From: Haloimpatiens massiliensis
Lineage (GTDB): Bacteria; Bacillota; Clostridia; Clostridiales; Clostridiaceae
Assembly (NCBI RefSeq): GCF_900184255.1
Contig: NZ_LT854640.1
Span: 2,234,877-2,298,876, forward strand
Length of the DNA: 64,000 nucleotides
Reading direction: 5' to 3'
Part shown: positions 16,463-25,159 of the stretch, piece after piece
Layout of the letters: each line of letters starts with the position of its first letter
Numbering within the stretch: position 1 is the first letter of the stretch
The notes under the pieces: model-generated
Told to the model about the DNA's origin: nothing
Seen by the model: the letters and a program-made list of their open reading frames with translations, nothing else
Databases searched by the model: none
Position numbers and translations under genes: made by a program

Positions 16463-17812
16463 CTAAAGGTCATCAAAGGATAAATCATCAAATGAAATAT
16501 CTTCTTCGTCTGATGCGTTATTCTTTGCTTCTTCTTCATCTTTTAAGTATTGTTTATCTAACATTTTTATAAATGGATAGTAAATTAAACATCCAAGTAC
16601 TAGCAATCCTATTTGCCATACTCCTGCAAATAAGCTTCCTGTGGATAGGTATCCTGAAAATCCTATTGGAGTAGTCCATGGCAATGATACCCCTGTAGTA
16701 TAAGGAATAATTCCCGCCTTAGTTGCAAATGTAGAAAGCATCAAATTGATTATTGGAACTCCAACAAAAGGAACAATTAATATTGGATTTAACACGATAG
16801 GTAATCCGAAAATAATTGGTTCATTTATTCCAAATATTCCTGGAACAATTGACAACTTACCTAATTGTGTAATTCTCTTTGATTTACAGAATAATAACAT
16901 TACTATAACTAGTGAAAGAGTACTTCCTCCCCCTCCAAAACCTGTAAAGAAGTTTGAAAATGGGTCTGTAAATATGTTTGGCAATGCCTTTCCTGCTTCA
17001 AATGCTTCCAAGTTTTCAATTGTTAATATTTTTAAAATTGGTGAAAATACTGAATTTGCAACTGCTGGACCATTGATTCCAAAGAACCAGAAAACTGTAC
17101 ATACTAAGCTATAAATAACTTGTGCTATTAATGTATTTCCTGCTCCTTGCAGTGGTGTTTGTAATACTGTATATATAAAATTATGTGCTGATTCAAATGG
17201 TGTAAGCTCAAATCCTACACGTACAAGGAAAAATATCCCAATAACTATTGCACTAGGAATTAAAGCTGCAAATGAATCACATACTGCTGGTGGAACTCCA
17301 TCTGGCATTTTAATTGTCCAGCCTTTTTTATAAGCCCAAGTAAACACATATACTGATAATATAGATACAATAAGTGCCAAAAATATACCGTTAGAACCTA
17401 CGTATTCAAAACCTAGTGCACTCATAGTTTCTGGTCCTTTAACACCTTCAAATGGAATTCTTGTTGGCATAAGAATAATGAAAGCAACCATTGCTACCAC
17501 AGCACCTTGAATTTTATCCCCTTTTAGTTCTCTAGCATAAGCATATCCTGTACCCACACAAGTTAATAAACCAATTATATTAAATGTTGCTCTAGATACA
17601 TTTGTAAACCATGATTCCCAACCTTCTCCAAGAAATCTTGTCCAGAACTCTGACCAACCTGGTACTGGGAAATTAGCTATTAATAAGAAAATAGATCCTA
17701 CTATAAGTAATGGCGTCGTTATTAAAAATCCATCACGAACTGCAACTAAAACTTTATTTCTTCCAAGCTTATCTGCAATTGGAACTAATACTTTTTCTAA
17801 CGCTGCAAACAT
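16463..17812 (-). CDS. PTS system lactose/cellobiose-family IIC component
   Basis: 449 residues with about ten membrane segments, the size of CelB/ChbC EIIC permeases that translocate and allow phosphorylation of beta-linked disaccharides. The N-terminus (KVLVPIADKLGRNKVLVAVRDGFLITTPLLIVGSIF) and the central GGGGSTLSLVIVML and IFGINEPIIFGLPIVLNP motifs (substrate-binding NEP loop) are characteristic. It starts at ATG 17812 after GGGGGG, 11 bp from EIIB. The sugar cannot be told from sequence. The gene context with asparaginase and peptidases suggests an amino-sugar or glyco-amino-acid. Confidence 0.93.
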   Translation of the reverse strand: MFAALEKVLVPIADKLGRNKVLVAVRDGFLITTPLLIVGSIFLLIANFPVPGWSEFWTRFLGEGWESWFTNVSRATFNIIGLLTCVGTGYAYARELKGDKIQGAVVAMVAFIILMPTRIPFEGVKGPETMSALGFEYVGSNGIFLALIVSILSVYVFTWAYKKGWTIKMPDGVPPAVCDSFAALIPSAIVIGIFFLVRVGFELTPFESAHNFIYTVLQTPLQGAGNTLIAQVIYSLVCTVFWFFGINGPAVANSVFSPILKILTIENLEAFEAGKALPNIFTDPFSNFFTGFGGGGSTLSLVIVMLLFCKSKRITQLGKLSIVPGIFGINEPIIFGLPIVLNPILIVPFVGVPIINLMLSTFATKAGIIPYTTGVSLPWTTPIGFSGYLSTGSLFAGVWQIGLLVLGCLIYYPFIKMLDKQYLKDEEEAKNNASDEEDISFDDLSFDDL

Positions 17813-17823
17813 TTTAAGCCCCC

Positions 17824-18147
17824 CTATTTTTTATTTTTTTTAATGAGTACAATTGCCTTTTTTAAGACCTTTTCTCCATCCATCATTCCATAATCTGCTG
17901 AATCGATTACTGATATTGGAGTGTTGATATCTTTAAATCTTTCCACAGTTTCTTCATATAAATATTTAACCTGTGGTCCTAACAATATACAATCTGGGTT
18001 AAAAGTATCAATGATTTCCTGCAACTTACCATGTGGAAATGCCTTAACCTCAATTGGAAGTTTATGAGCATCTGCTACATTTTGCATTTTTTGTGCTAAT
18101 AAACTCGTAGACATACCTTGACTACAGAATAGATATATTTTTTTCAT
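17824..18147 (-). CDS. PTS system lactose/cellobiose-family IIB component
   Basis: 107 residues from ATG 18147 after GGTGG (an in-frame GTG at 18156 is less likely). The cysteine that carries phosphate is C8 in KKIYLFCSQGMSTSLLAQKM, the typical EIIB-Lac/Chb loop. The rest, including DCILLGPQVKYLYEE, fits the family. It receives phosphate from EIIA (4686-4997) and passes it to the sugar bound by EIIC (16463-17812). Confidence 0.93.
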   Translation of the reverse strand: MKKIYLFCSQGMSTSLLAQKMQNVADAHKLPIEVKAFPHGKLQEIIDTFNPDCILLGPQVKYLYEETVERFKDINTPISVIDSADYGMMDGEKVLKKAIVLIKKNKK

Positions 18148-18252
18148 AGTTTCCACCTACCTTCTTAAATGTTATTTTATTTATATATAATAAAAAAATA
18201 AATAATCTAATTAACTTTCACCATTTAAATTCTTATTATTTGTATTTTATGC

Positions 18253-18843
18253 CTAAACTTTAACTACTTTAGTTTTACCGATATAATCATGAATCATCCT
18301 TTTTTCAGCTGTTGCATACATTAATATAACTGATACTATGGTAATTATAGCACCTATGTACTCAAGTACTACGTAGTATCTATTAGAATTTAATCCTAAT
18401 CGAATCATTTGACGTAAATATTCACTGCTAGAAACAATTCTACCTTCCACAATCATTATTCCAATAATTTCACGTCTAAACATCGTTTTCAAATTAATAT
18501 CCTCATTATTCATTCTAATTACCTTTATCCCTAATAGTTTCTTACCCAGTGTTTGTCCCTTATACAAAAATGTTGGTATTAGAAGATAATATGTAGAGGA
18601 TGCTAGTATTGCTAAAATTCCAGCCAGCATGCCACTTTTAAATGACATTGCTGATAAAGAACTAGCAATAGTAGCTTGTCCCGTATCCATGCTATAAATA
18701 AGCATTACAGGTATTCCTGCTAATACAGACGCTAAATACCAGTCAATCATCATAGCAACTGCTCTTTTCCATAGACTTACATCTTTATACTCCTTCTTCT
18801 TTTTATTCTTTTCACTTAACAATTTCTTTTTGATTTTAATCAT
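18253..18843 (-). CDS. RDD family membrane protein
   Basis: 196 residues. A lysine-rich cytoplasmic start (about 1-20) is followed by an RDD-like domain with several membrane segments (about 30-50, 68-92, 160-178) and the motif QTLGKKLLGIKVI typical of this family. RDD proteins have no single known function; some affect ion transport. It starts at ATG 18843 after AGGAG and is the first gene after the sigma-54 promoter at 18943-18960, so it is probably coexpressed with the PTS. No role in uptake can be stated from sequence. Confidence 0.82.
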   Translation of the reverse strand: MIKIKKKLLSEKNKKKKEYKDVSLWKRAVAMMIDWYLASVLAGIPVMLIYSMDTGQATIASSLSAMSFKSGMLAGILAILASSTYYLLIPTFLYKGQTLGKKLLGIKVIRMNNEDINLKTMFRREIIGIMIVEGRIVSSSEYLRQMIRLGLNSNRYYVVLEYIGAIITIVSVILMYATAEKRMIHDYIGKTKVVKV

Positions 18844-18942
18844 TATACTCTCCTATTTTTTAAATAGCATTAATTTAAATATGTATACCTTATCATTAAC
18901 TATATTGGTTACATTATTGTGCTTTACACATATAATTTAAAT

Positions 18943-18960
18943 AGCAATTGTTGTGCCAAT
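18943..18960 (-). promoter_or_regulatory. Sigma-54 (-24/-12) promoter of the RDD-PTS-peptidase genes
   Basis: On the minus strand the sequence is ATTGGCACAACAATTGCT, a perfect match to TTGGCACR-N4-TTGCW with ten bases between GG and GC. It lies about 100 bp upstream of the RDD gene. Confidence 0.9.
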
Positions 18961-19025
18961 TGCTATTCAACACTGAAATATCAGATTTTTCAATGGTTCT
19001 ACATGTAATATTTCATTTTAAAGCT

Positions 19026-19117
19026 TTAGTGTATTATATTTAAATACACTTCTCTATTACTTTTTATTTTTATTTCGTTAGTGTGTTATCTTTTGCATAA
19101 CTTATTTATAGTGTATC
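19026..19117. promoter_or_regulatory. Putative upstream activator sites for the LevR-type regulator
   Basis: TTAGTGTATT (19026-19035) faces AATACACTT (19043-19051), forming a dyad. TTAGTGTGTT (19078-19087) and ATAGTGTATC (19108-19117) follow. They lie 70-160 bp upstream of the -24 element, the usual enhancer distance, and match the half-sites at 8952-9060. Confidence 0.55.
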
Positions 19118-19174
19118 ATATGTTTTTTATAATTTATACATTAAAAAAATTATATTAAACTCACTTAAAAACTA

Positions 19175-19214
19175 AAAGATTCATGTAAAGTTGTATAACC
19201 TTGCATGAATCTTT
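19175..19214 (-). terminator. Intrinsic terminator after the membrane protein gene
   Basis: AAAGATTCATG and CATGAATCTTT form an 11-bp perfect stem, followed on the minus strand by TAGTTTTTAAG. It would end the transcript of the gene at 19354-19776. Confidence 0.65.
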
Positions 19215-19353
19215 AATTTACACTATATGGACTCTTTTCCTTTTCTACTTACTTAGCATGAATTAATTCTTAATCCTCCAAATAAATAGAGCTAAAACCA
19301 ATAAAAATCTAAAGGTTAGAGTAAAGATTAATTCTTACTCTCCTTTATAGGTT

Positions 19354-19776
19354 TTAAAATTTTCTTTTTGAGAATTTATTTACTCCTATATATCTAACCT
19401 TGTAACAGAAAGCCATATAAAGTAAATATATCCATGCCACAAGTATAAATATTATACTCAATACCATCCATATTGTAGGCGTCTTAAATCTCTGATAAAA
19501 TTCCACATACCATACTATATATAAAATGGCCAAAATTAATGGACCTATAAATGGTATTATTATAATAAAGGCAAATAATATATTCCACGCACTCTTATCA
19601 ATTATGTGGAAAAAAATTATAAATTGGAAAAAAGGAATAAAAGCTATCCACCTATTATTAAGGTCTGCCTTTTCAGCTAACCTATAATATGAAATAGCTT
19701 GAATCACATAGCTTATAACTAAAGCCCAAATAAAATAAATGTTATTTAAATAGGAATAGTAATTGCAACCAAACAT
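19354..19776 (-). CDS. Small integral membrane protein, function unknown
   Basis: 140 residues with four hydrophobic segments (about 12-30, 45-60, 66-88, 101-123) and a basic tail ending KFSKRKF. The opening YRLAEKADLNNRWIAFIPFFQ resembles the DUF5684 group of small membrane proteins. It starts at ATG 19776 after GGGAGGG. It is monocistronic, with a terminator at 19175-19214. No function can be assigned. Confidence 0.72.
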   Translation of the reverse strand: MFGCNYYSYLNNIYFIWALVISYVIQAISYYRLAEKADLNNRWIAFIPFFQFIIFFHIIDKSAWNILFAFIIIIPFIGPLILAILYIVWYVEFYQRFKTPTIWMVLSIIFILVAWIYLLYMAFCYKVRYIGVNKFSKRKF

Positions 19777-20020
19777 AACGTCCCTCCCTTAAATTGCTCT
19801 ATACTTATATGCTATTCAAAAGAGCATTACAAATGCTAGTCCCAAAGTATTACAAACGACTTTTTTATATGTTTTATAAATATATGAGAGATATTACAGT
19901 AAATGCTTCATATATCTATAATTACGTTTTTTATATATAAACTGCCTTCAATAATTGCTACAAATAGTAAAAGTAACATCATATAAGCACACAATATTTT
20001 TTAAAATTTATTATTTCCTA

Positions 20021-20048
20021 TTGATTTATAAAAATCCGGTGCTATACT
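20021..20048 (+). promoter_or_regulatory. Sigma-A promoter of the ECF S-component gene
   Basis: TTGATT (20021-20026) and TATACT (20043-20048) have a 16-bp spacer. The 110-base leader that follows can form one hairpin (GTAAA-ATGG pairing with CCAT-TTTAC, about 20057-20098). No known riboswitch consensus was recognised in it. The gap from 19777 to 20020 holds nothing else visible. Confidence 0.6.
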
Positions 20049-20166
20049 AATATCGTATGTAAAAGATGGTATTTATTGCAAAGCCATACTATTTACGTGC
20101 TTTTCTTAAACAAACACTTAAATTCCAAATTATATCCTATTGGAATAAGAATGGAGGAATGTAAAA

Positions 20167-20841
20167 ATGTCAGAAAAGACAGTGGAAAAAAGAAAATTTT
20201 CCACAAAACAAATCACTGTTACAGGTATGCTTTCTGCTATATCTGTAGTACTTGGTATTACTGGTTTAGGTTATATACCTATACCACCATTTCACACAAC
20301 TATAATGCACATTCCTGTGATTATAGGCTCACTTCTAGAAGGCCCTGTAGTTGGCGGAATACTTGGTTTAATATTTGGATTAACCAGTATATTTCAAGCT
20401 ATAAAAACCCCAGGACCAGTTTCCTTTATATTTATTAACCCATTAGTTTCAGTACTTCCTAGAATATTAATAGGAATTACTCCTTACTATATGTACAAGT
20501 TGTTAAAAAATATTAAGTTTAATAAACTAAAAGAAAAAGTTTACTCCAATGACGGTACTACTAAATGGGGAAAATTCACTAGATATCTGGTAGATTATAT
20601 TCAATTAATATTGTCCATAACCGTTGGTTCATTCACCAATACCATAGGTGTATTAGGCATGATATACGTTTTATATCTAAATGAATATATAACGGCCTTA
20701 GGAGTTAGTAAATCTGCTGCTAATAAGACTTTTCTACTCTTAGTTTTAAATGGATTTGTTTCAGCTTCTATGGCTATTTTAGTTTCATTACCTATTATAA
20801 GAACCGTGAAAGCTGTATATTATAAAAATAAAAAGCTATAA
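20167..20841 (+). CDS. ECF transporter S component
   Basis: 224 residues with about six membrane segments. The first helix begins QITVTGMLSAISVVLGITGLGYIP, and the PPFHTTIMHIPVIIGSLLEGPVVGGILGLIFGLTS segment is typical of vitamin/precursor S components that bind substrate and dock on an EcfA-A'-T module, which is encoded elsewhere. The start ATG 20167 follows GGAGG. An insert (about residues 115-145, EKVYSNDGTTKWGKFTRY) precedes the last helices. The ligand (pantothenate-, folate- or niacin-like) cannot be decided from sequence. Confidence 0.85.
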   Translation: MSEKTVEKRKFSTKQITVTGMLSAISVVLGITGLGYIPIPPFHTTIMHIPVIIGSLLEGPVVGGILGLIFGLTSIFQAIKTPGPVSFIFINPLVSVLPRILIGITPYYMYKLLKNIKFNKLKEKVYSNDGTTKWGKFTRYLVDYIQLILSITVGSFTNTIGVLGMIYVLYLNEYITALGVSKSAANKTFLLLVLNGFVSASMAILVSLPIIRTVKAVYYKNKKL

Positions 20842-20883
20842 TACTATACTTAATACTGCTATAGCTAGAAATAAGAAATAATT

Positions 20884-20939
20884 GGGGACAGTTAACAACT
20901 TTTTATTGTAATATCTTACTAAAAGTTATTAACCGTCCC
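20884..20939. repeat. REP-like inverted pair (REPIN-like), also a likely terminator
   Basis: GGGGACAGTTAACAACTTTT at 20884 faces AAAAGTTATTAACCGTCCC ending at 20939, across a 17-base spacer. It is followed on the plus strand by TTTCTTTTCC and lies 43 bp after the ECF gene stop. Confidence 0.75.
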
Positions 20940-21215
20940 TTTCTTTTCCTTCTTTTTATACTTCTTTTTACTCTCGATTAATTTACATTTGTTTTATTGT
21001 ATTTATTTTTATTTACTGTAAATTTGCATCAACTGCTCTTGTTAATGCTTTAATCATACATTATAGAATCATATATAATCTTTTCTTATTATTTCTTATT
21101 AACAGAGATTTATTTGATTTATCTACTTAATTTAACTATTTATTTACTTATTTATTTAATTGTTTACTCACTTATGCAATTAATTACTCTTGTATTTACT
21201 TATTTAATTACTTCG
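20940..21215. other. Low-complexity AT-rich spacer
   Basis: Between the ECF gene and the convergent alcohol dehydrogenase. It is dominated by TTTATTTACTTA-like short repeats (21100-21210). No gene or clear signal. Confidence 0.5.
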
Positions 21216-22292
21216 TTAATCTAAAAGTGCTTTATCTGGTGTTACTAATATTTTAACGTGTTTTTTCTTTTCTGGTCCTGTTAAAGTTCCAAAACCATCT
21301 TCTACTATATTATCAAGATGGATCTTCTTTGTAATATATCCCTCTGCTTTTATTCTTCCATCACTCATTTGAGCAATTGTAGCTGGGAATTCATGTCTAT
21401 ATGCTAAAGTACCTATTATTTTCTTTTCACTAAACACTAGCACATTTGGATTAAAGCTTACTTCATTTTCCCATATACTAGTTATGACCATAGTTCCTTC
21501 AAATTTTAAACTATCAAGACCTGTATCAAAACCTATCTTAGCTCCTGTTGTTTCAAATGCAGCATCTACTCCAAGTCCACCTGTAAGCTTCTTAACTTCC
21601 TCTGGTATATTAACTTCATTAGGATCTAAAACCACATCTGCACCAGCTCTTTTTGCATATTCTTGTCTTATGGACTTTCTCTGTAAAACTATAACAAGTT
21701 TTGCACCTGCTGCCTTTAGACACTCAATAGTGGCAAGTCCTATTGGACCGGAACCTAAAACTAAAGCAGTATCCCCTGTTGTAAAATTAGCTATTCTTAC
21801 AGAGTGTAATGCCACTGCCATTGGTTCTACTAGAGCTGCTTGCTCATAAGTCATTGCATCTGGAATCTTGTGAATGAATTCCTCTGGAAATACAGTATAC
21901 TCAGCAAGCCCGCCACCACTTCCACAAAGTCCATGGAAACCTAAAGATGAACAAAGATTATATTTTCCTTCTCTACAAGCAGCACATTTTCCACAAGCCA
22001 CTATAGGTTCAACTATTACTCTATCCCCAGCTTTAAATTTTGTTACTTCTTCTCCTACTTCCACTACTTCTCCTGAAAATTCATGACCTAAAACTACTGG
22101 AGCAACATTTCCACTTAGTGGATGAGGTTGTCCTACTGGAATAAATATAGGTCCTCCTAAATATTCATGTAAATCAGAACCACAAATTCCACACCATTTA
22201 ACTTTAATCTTTACTAAACCTTTTTCTACCTTTGGCTCTTCTATTTCTTCTACCCTTACATCCTTTTTTCCATACCATAATGCTGCCTTCAT
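21216..22292 (-). CDS. Zinc-dependent (R,R)-butanediol dehydrogenase-like alcohol dehydrogenase
   Basis: 358 residues of the medium-chain dehydrogenase family. Catalytic zinc ligands are C37 (GICGSDLHEY) and H70-E71 (LGHEFSGEVVEVG). The structural zinc site has four cysteines at 100, 103, 106 and 114 (CGKCAACREGKYNLC). The Rossmann motif is LGSGPIGLATIE. The closest functional type is 2,3-butanediol dehydrogenase, which interconverts acetoin and butanediol with NAD(H). It starts at ATG 22292 after AGGAGGGG. It is preceded by a sigma-54 promoter and the AcoR-type activator gene, the usual arrangement for acetoin/butanediol enzymes. Confidence 0.88.
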   Translation of the reverse strand: MKAALWYGKKDVRVEEIEEPKVEKGLVKIKVKWCGICGSDLHEYLGGPIFIPVGQPHPLSGNVAPVVLGHEFSGEVVEVGEEVTKFKAGDRVIVEPIVACGKCAACREGKYNLCSSLGFHGLCGSGGGLAEYTVFPEEFIHKIPDAMTYEQAALVEPMAVALHSVRIANFTTGDTALVLGSGPIGLATIECLKAAGAKLVIVLQRKSIRQEYAKRAGADVVLDPNEVNIPEEVKKLTGGLGVDAAFETTGAKIGFDTGLDSLKFEGTMVITSIWENEVSFNPNVLVFSEKKIIGTLAYRHEFPATIAQMSDGRIKAEGYITKKIHLDNIVEDGFGTLTGPEKKKHVKILVTPDKALLD

Positions 22293-22372
22293 AATTGCAA
22301 CCCCTCCTATTTATGTATTTAAAATACTAATTTAATACAAAAACATGTTAATTAATTCACAAATATTATTAA

Positions 22373-22389
22373 AGCAATTACTATGCCAA
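22373..22389 (-). promoter_or_regulatory. Sigma-54 (-24/-12) promoter of the alcohol dehydrogenase
   Basis: On the minus strand the sequence is TTGGCATAGTAATTGCT, with ten bases between GG and GC. It lies about 80 bp before the dehydrogenase start codon. Confidence 0.88.
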
Positions 22390-22429
22390 AGTATCCAAAC
22401 CTATGAATAGCTTATTTCATAAAAAAATA

Positions 22430-22498
22430 TGTATCATAATGACTCACTTTTTTACGTTTCATTCTGATACATAAGATATATAAGTGTCATTTTGACAC
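22430..22498. promoter_or_regulatory. Three putative upstream activator dyads for the AcoR-type regulator
   Basis: GTGTCATTTTGACAC (22484-22498) is a near-perfect dyad. GTTTCATTCTGATAC (22456-22470) and GTATCATAATGACTC (22431-22445) are imperfect copies of the same GTRTCA-N-TGAYAC pattern, spaced 25-28 bp apart between the sigma-54 promoter and the activator gene. Confidence 0.6.
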
Positions 22499-22549
22499 AG
22501 TTTTTTATGCTAAGTTTTTACTATATTTCACAATCAACATTTGTGTCTC

Positions 22550-24601
22550 TTACAATTCCTTTATGCCATATTTTTTAATTTTTCTATATAAAGTAGATCT
22601 TCCAATATTCAAAAGCTTTGAAGCCTTAGCTCTATTGCCATAACACTTTTTAAGAGCATTTTCTATGGCTTCTTTTTCTAATATATGCATAGGTTCTATA
22701 TTATTATGAAATTCCATATTAGTATGAGTTTTTATAGAATTATGTTGTACATTCTCAACAGAATTTTCTTCAGCATAACTCTTTTCTTGTAAACAATTAG
22801 AAGAAATAATATCTGTATCACTCAAATAATAATCTCTTTCCACCACATTTCTTAATTCTCGCACATTTCCATTCCAGCTGTGATTTTTAAGAGCATCTAT
22901 ATAATCTTTCTTAAGCTTTTTTTCACCACTTCCACTTTTTCTATCTAATATTTTAACAAAATAATTAGCTAAAAGTTCTATGTCATCTTTCCTATTATTT
23001 AAAGGTATGGTCTTTATATTCATAACACTCAATCTATAGTAAAGATCTTCTCTAAAATTTCTCTTTTCTATTTCTTTTTTTAAAATTCTGTTAGTGGCTC
23101 CTATAACTCTTACATTAAGTTGCTTTTCATAGGTACCACCTATTCTACTTATCTTATTATTATCTAAAACTCTTAAAAGTTTAGATTGTATGTCTAGAGG
23201 TAGTTCTCCTATTTCATCTAAAAAAATAGTTCCCCCATCCGATAACTCAAATTTTCCTGGATGTCCTTCCTTTGACGCTCCAGTAAATGCACCTTTTTCA
23301 TATCCAAAAAGCTCACTTTCTACTAATTCTCTAGGTATAGATGCACAATTTATAGCTACAAAAGGTCCATTTGACCTGTTACTATAATTGTGTACAGATT
23401 GAGCTATCAACTCTTTACCTGTTCCACTTTCTCCTTCTATTAGCATATTGCAGTCACTTTTAGCTGCTTTCTTAGCAAATCTTATCATTTCTTTCATTTT
23501 TTCATTTTCTGTTATTATATCATTAAAAGTATATGTAGCTTTATATCCTACTACCTTATTTACTAATTTATGCACATACTTACTTTCACTAAAAGTTATA
23601 ACAATCCCTACAAGTTTTCCATTAACCTTCATAGGAACTGCATTTATAATACATTTAACTAAATTATCGTAGCAAGCCTGTTTAGATGTTCCGTACTCCT
23701 GCGAATTACTGTCTTTACCACATTTAGACCATAATTTGCTTCCATTATTTTTTATATAAAAATCGCACTCTACATTATTAAAAGATCTATCATTTTTATT
23801 TATTATTTCATGAAAGCTAATGCCCTTTAAATTTTCCTCTATATTCATGTTCAGTATATCTTCAAGTCTTACATTTAAAATTTCTAAGGCCCTATTGTTG
23901 ACTCTTTTTATTTTTAAATTTTCATCAAGCACAATCATTCCCTCAGAAATAAAATCAAATGTAATCTTCATTAACTTATTTGAAATAGTTAAAGCCAGCT
24001 GTTTTTGTATAGACTTAGCAGCAGAAGTCACAATTCCCAATGTATGAGAATGTGCATTATAATAGTTTCCAGACATATTAATACATCCTATTATATTCCC
24101 ATCTTCGTCATGAATAGGGGAGCCAGAACAAGTCCATGAATGCTGATTTAGGCAATAATGCTCTGCTCCAATTGTTTGTATTGGTTTATCCATGTAAAGA
24201 GCGGTACCTATAGCATTAGTACCAACTATTTCTTCACTCCAAAGAGCTCCCTTCACAAAATTCAACTCATCCATTCTTTTAAGCATGGGCTCATCTCCCA
24301 CTACATCTATTACATATCCATCTTTATCCGTTAAGATTATAGCAAATTCAGAGCCAGCTACTATATCATATACACTTTCCATTATAGGTCTTGCCACAGA
24401 AATAAGCTCTGCATTTTCCATAATTTTAACTTTCACAGGTACATTATATTTATCATTACCCTTTCCATTCATGGGGTTAACCCCATATTTTTTACACCTT
24501 TTCCATGAATCACTTATTTCTGTTCTAACCTTTGGATTTACATTTCCTTTTTCTATGAAGTCCTTCCAGCAACTTTTTATAAACTCTATATAATTCTCCA
24601 T
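22550..24601 (-). CDS. AcoR-type sigma-54-dependent transcriptional activator
   Basis: 683 residues. An N-terminal GAF-like sensor (about 60-200, with IILTDKDGYVIDVVGDE and LNQHSWTCSGSPIHDEDGNIIGCINMSG) and a PAS domain (about 205-340) are followed by the AAA+ domain (about 355-585). That domain has EGESGTGKEL (Walker A), GYEKGAFTGASKEG (sigma-54 contact loop) and GGTIFLDEIGELP (Walker B). A Fis-type HTH ends the protein (NRAKASKLLNIGRSTLYRKIKKYGI). It starts at ATG 24601 after GGTAGGAG. It is likely the activator of the adjacent dehydrogenase; the effector (acetoin or a related carbonyl) is inferred from the family. Confidence 0.92.
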   Translation of the reverse strand: MENYIEFIKSCWKDFIEKGNVNPKVRTEISDSWKRCKKYGVNPMNGKGNDKYNVPVKVKIMENAELISVARPIMESVYDIVAGSEFAIILTDKDGYVIDVVGDEPMLKRMDELNFVKGALWSEEIVGTNAIGTALYMDKPIQTIGAEHYCLNQHSWTCSGSPIHDEDGNIIGCINMSGNYYNAHSHTLGIVTSAAKSIQKQLALTISNKLMKITFDFISEGMIVLDENLKIKRVNNRALEILNVRLEDILNMNIEENLKGISFHEIINKNDRSFNNVECDFYIKNNGSKLWSKCGKDSNSQEYGTSKQACYDNLVKCIINAVPMKVNGKLVGIVITFSESKYVHKLVNKVVGYKATYTFNDIITENEKMKEMIRFAKKAAKSDCNMLIEGESGTGKELIAQSVHNYSNRSNGPFVAINCASIPRELVESELFGYEKGAFTGASKEGHPGKFELSDGGTIFLDEIGELPLDIQSKLLRVLDNNKISRIGGTYEKQLNVRVIGATNRILKKEIEKRNFREDLYYRLSVMNIKTIPLNNRKDDIELLANYFVKILDRKSGSGEKKLKKDYIDALKNHSWNGNVRELRNVVERDYYLSDTDIISSNCLQEKSYAEENSVENVQHNSIKTHTNMEFHNNIEPMHILEKEAIENALKKCYGNRAKASKLLNIGRSTLYRKIKKYGIKEL

Positions 24602-24736
24602 AATCCAACTCCTACCTAATTCTATAAATTAATTTTTATACACTACATTGAAAAACTAACATAAATTACGGTAAAATTATCAAATATATTTACTTATTAT
24701 CCACTTCTTATCCATATCGAATGTTTAGGTACATGA

Positions 24737-24875
24737 AAATAAATAACAGGTCAAAGACGCTAGTATATTTTGTGTCAGACAAGGAAGCAAGTTCCGTCGC
24801 TAGTAGGACTATCTGTGGATTCTGCTGACGCAGTATGACGCAAAATAGACTAGCATACTGACTTGTTATTTATTT
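24737..24875. repeat. Second MITE-like inverted-repeat element (139 bp, single copy in window)
   Basis: AAATAAATAACAGGTCA at the left end is mirrored by TGACTTGTTATTTATTT at the right, and pairing continues inward (GCTAGTATATTTTG against CAAAATAGACTAGC) for about 40 bases. The core is richer in GC and contains GACGC-type short repeats. No target duplication is evident. It resembles the MITE family in layout (AT-rich arms, GC-richer core) but not in sequence. Confidence 0.6.
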
Positions 24876-25069
24876 GAATGTGCGTTAACTACATAATTTA
24901 TACATCTTTATATATAATCACATAATCACATAAAATTTTAAAATAAGATTTAAACAAATAAATAGGAACTTCTTTGAATTATATTATAACAAAATGTATA
25001 TTTTGTATCCATATATACAAATTTAGGTGTGGGGTATATGGATATACCTGGGATACCCGGGGGATACCT

Positions 25070-25143
25070 GGGGACAGTTAACAACTTTTAGCTCTAAATA
25101 CACTAAAACTTTTGCAGGCTCCTGGGGACAGTTAATAACTTTT
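25070..25143 (+). repeat. Two direct REP-like arms
   Basis: GGGGACAGTTAACAACTTTT at 25070 and GGGGACAGTTAATAACTTTT at 25124 are in the same orientation, 54 bp apart. Upstream (25030-25070) there is a short GGGATACC repeat. This part of the gap has no gene. Confidence 0.65.
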
Positions 25144-25159
25144 GCGGAAACCTATAAAA

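Noticed and set aside
20049..20160. Possible riboswitch in the leader of the ECF S-component gene
   Set aside because: Only one ordinary hairpin could be drawn and no known aptamer consensus (folate, preQ1, TPP, c-di-GMP, guanidine) was recognised.
20076..20438. Plus-strand frame overlapping the ECF S-component gene
   Set aside because: Out of frame with the convincing membrane protein, no ribosome binding site, composition typical of a shadow frame.
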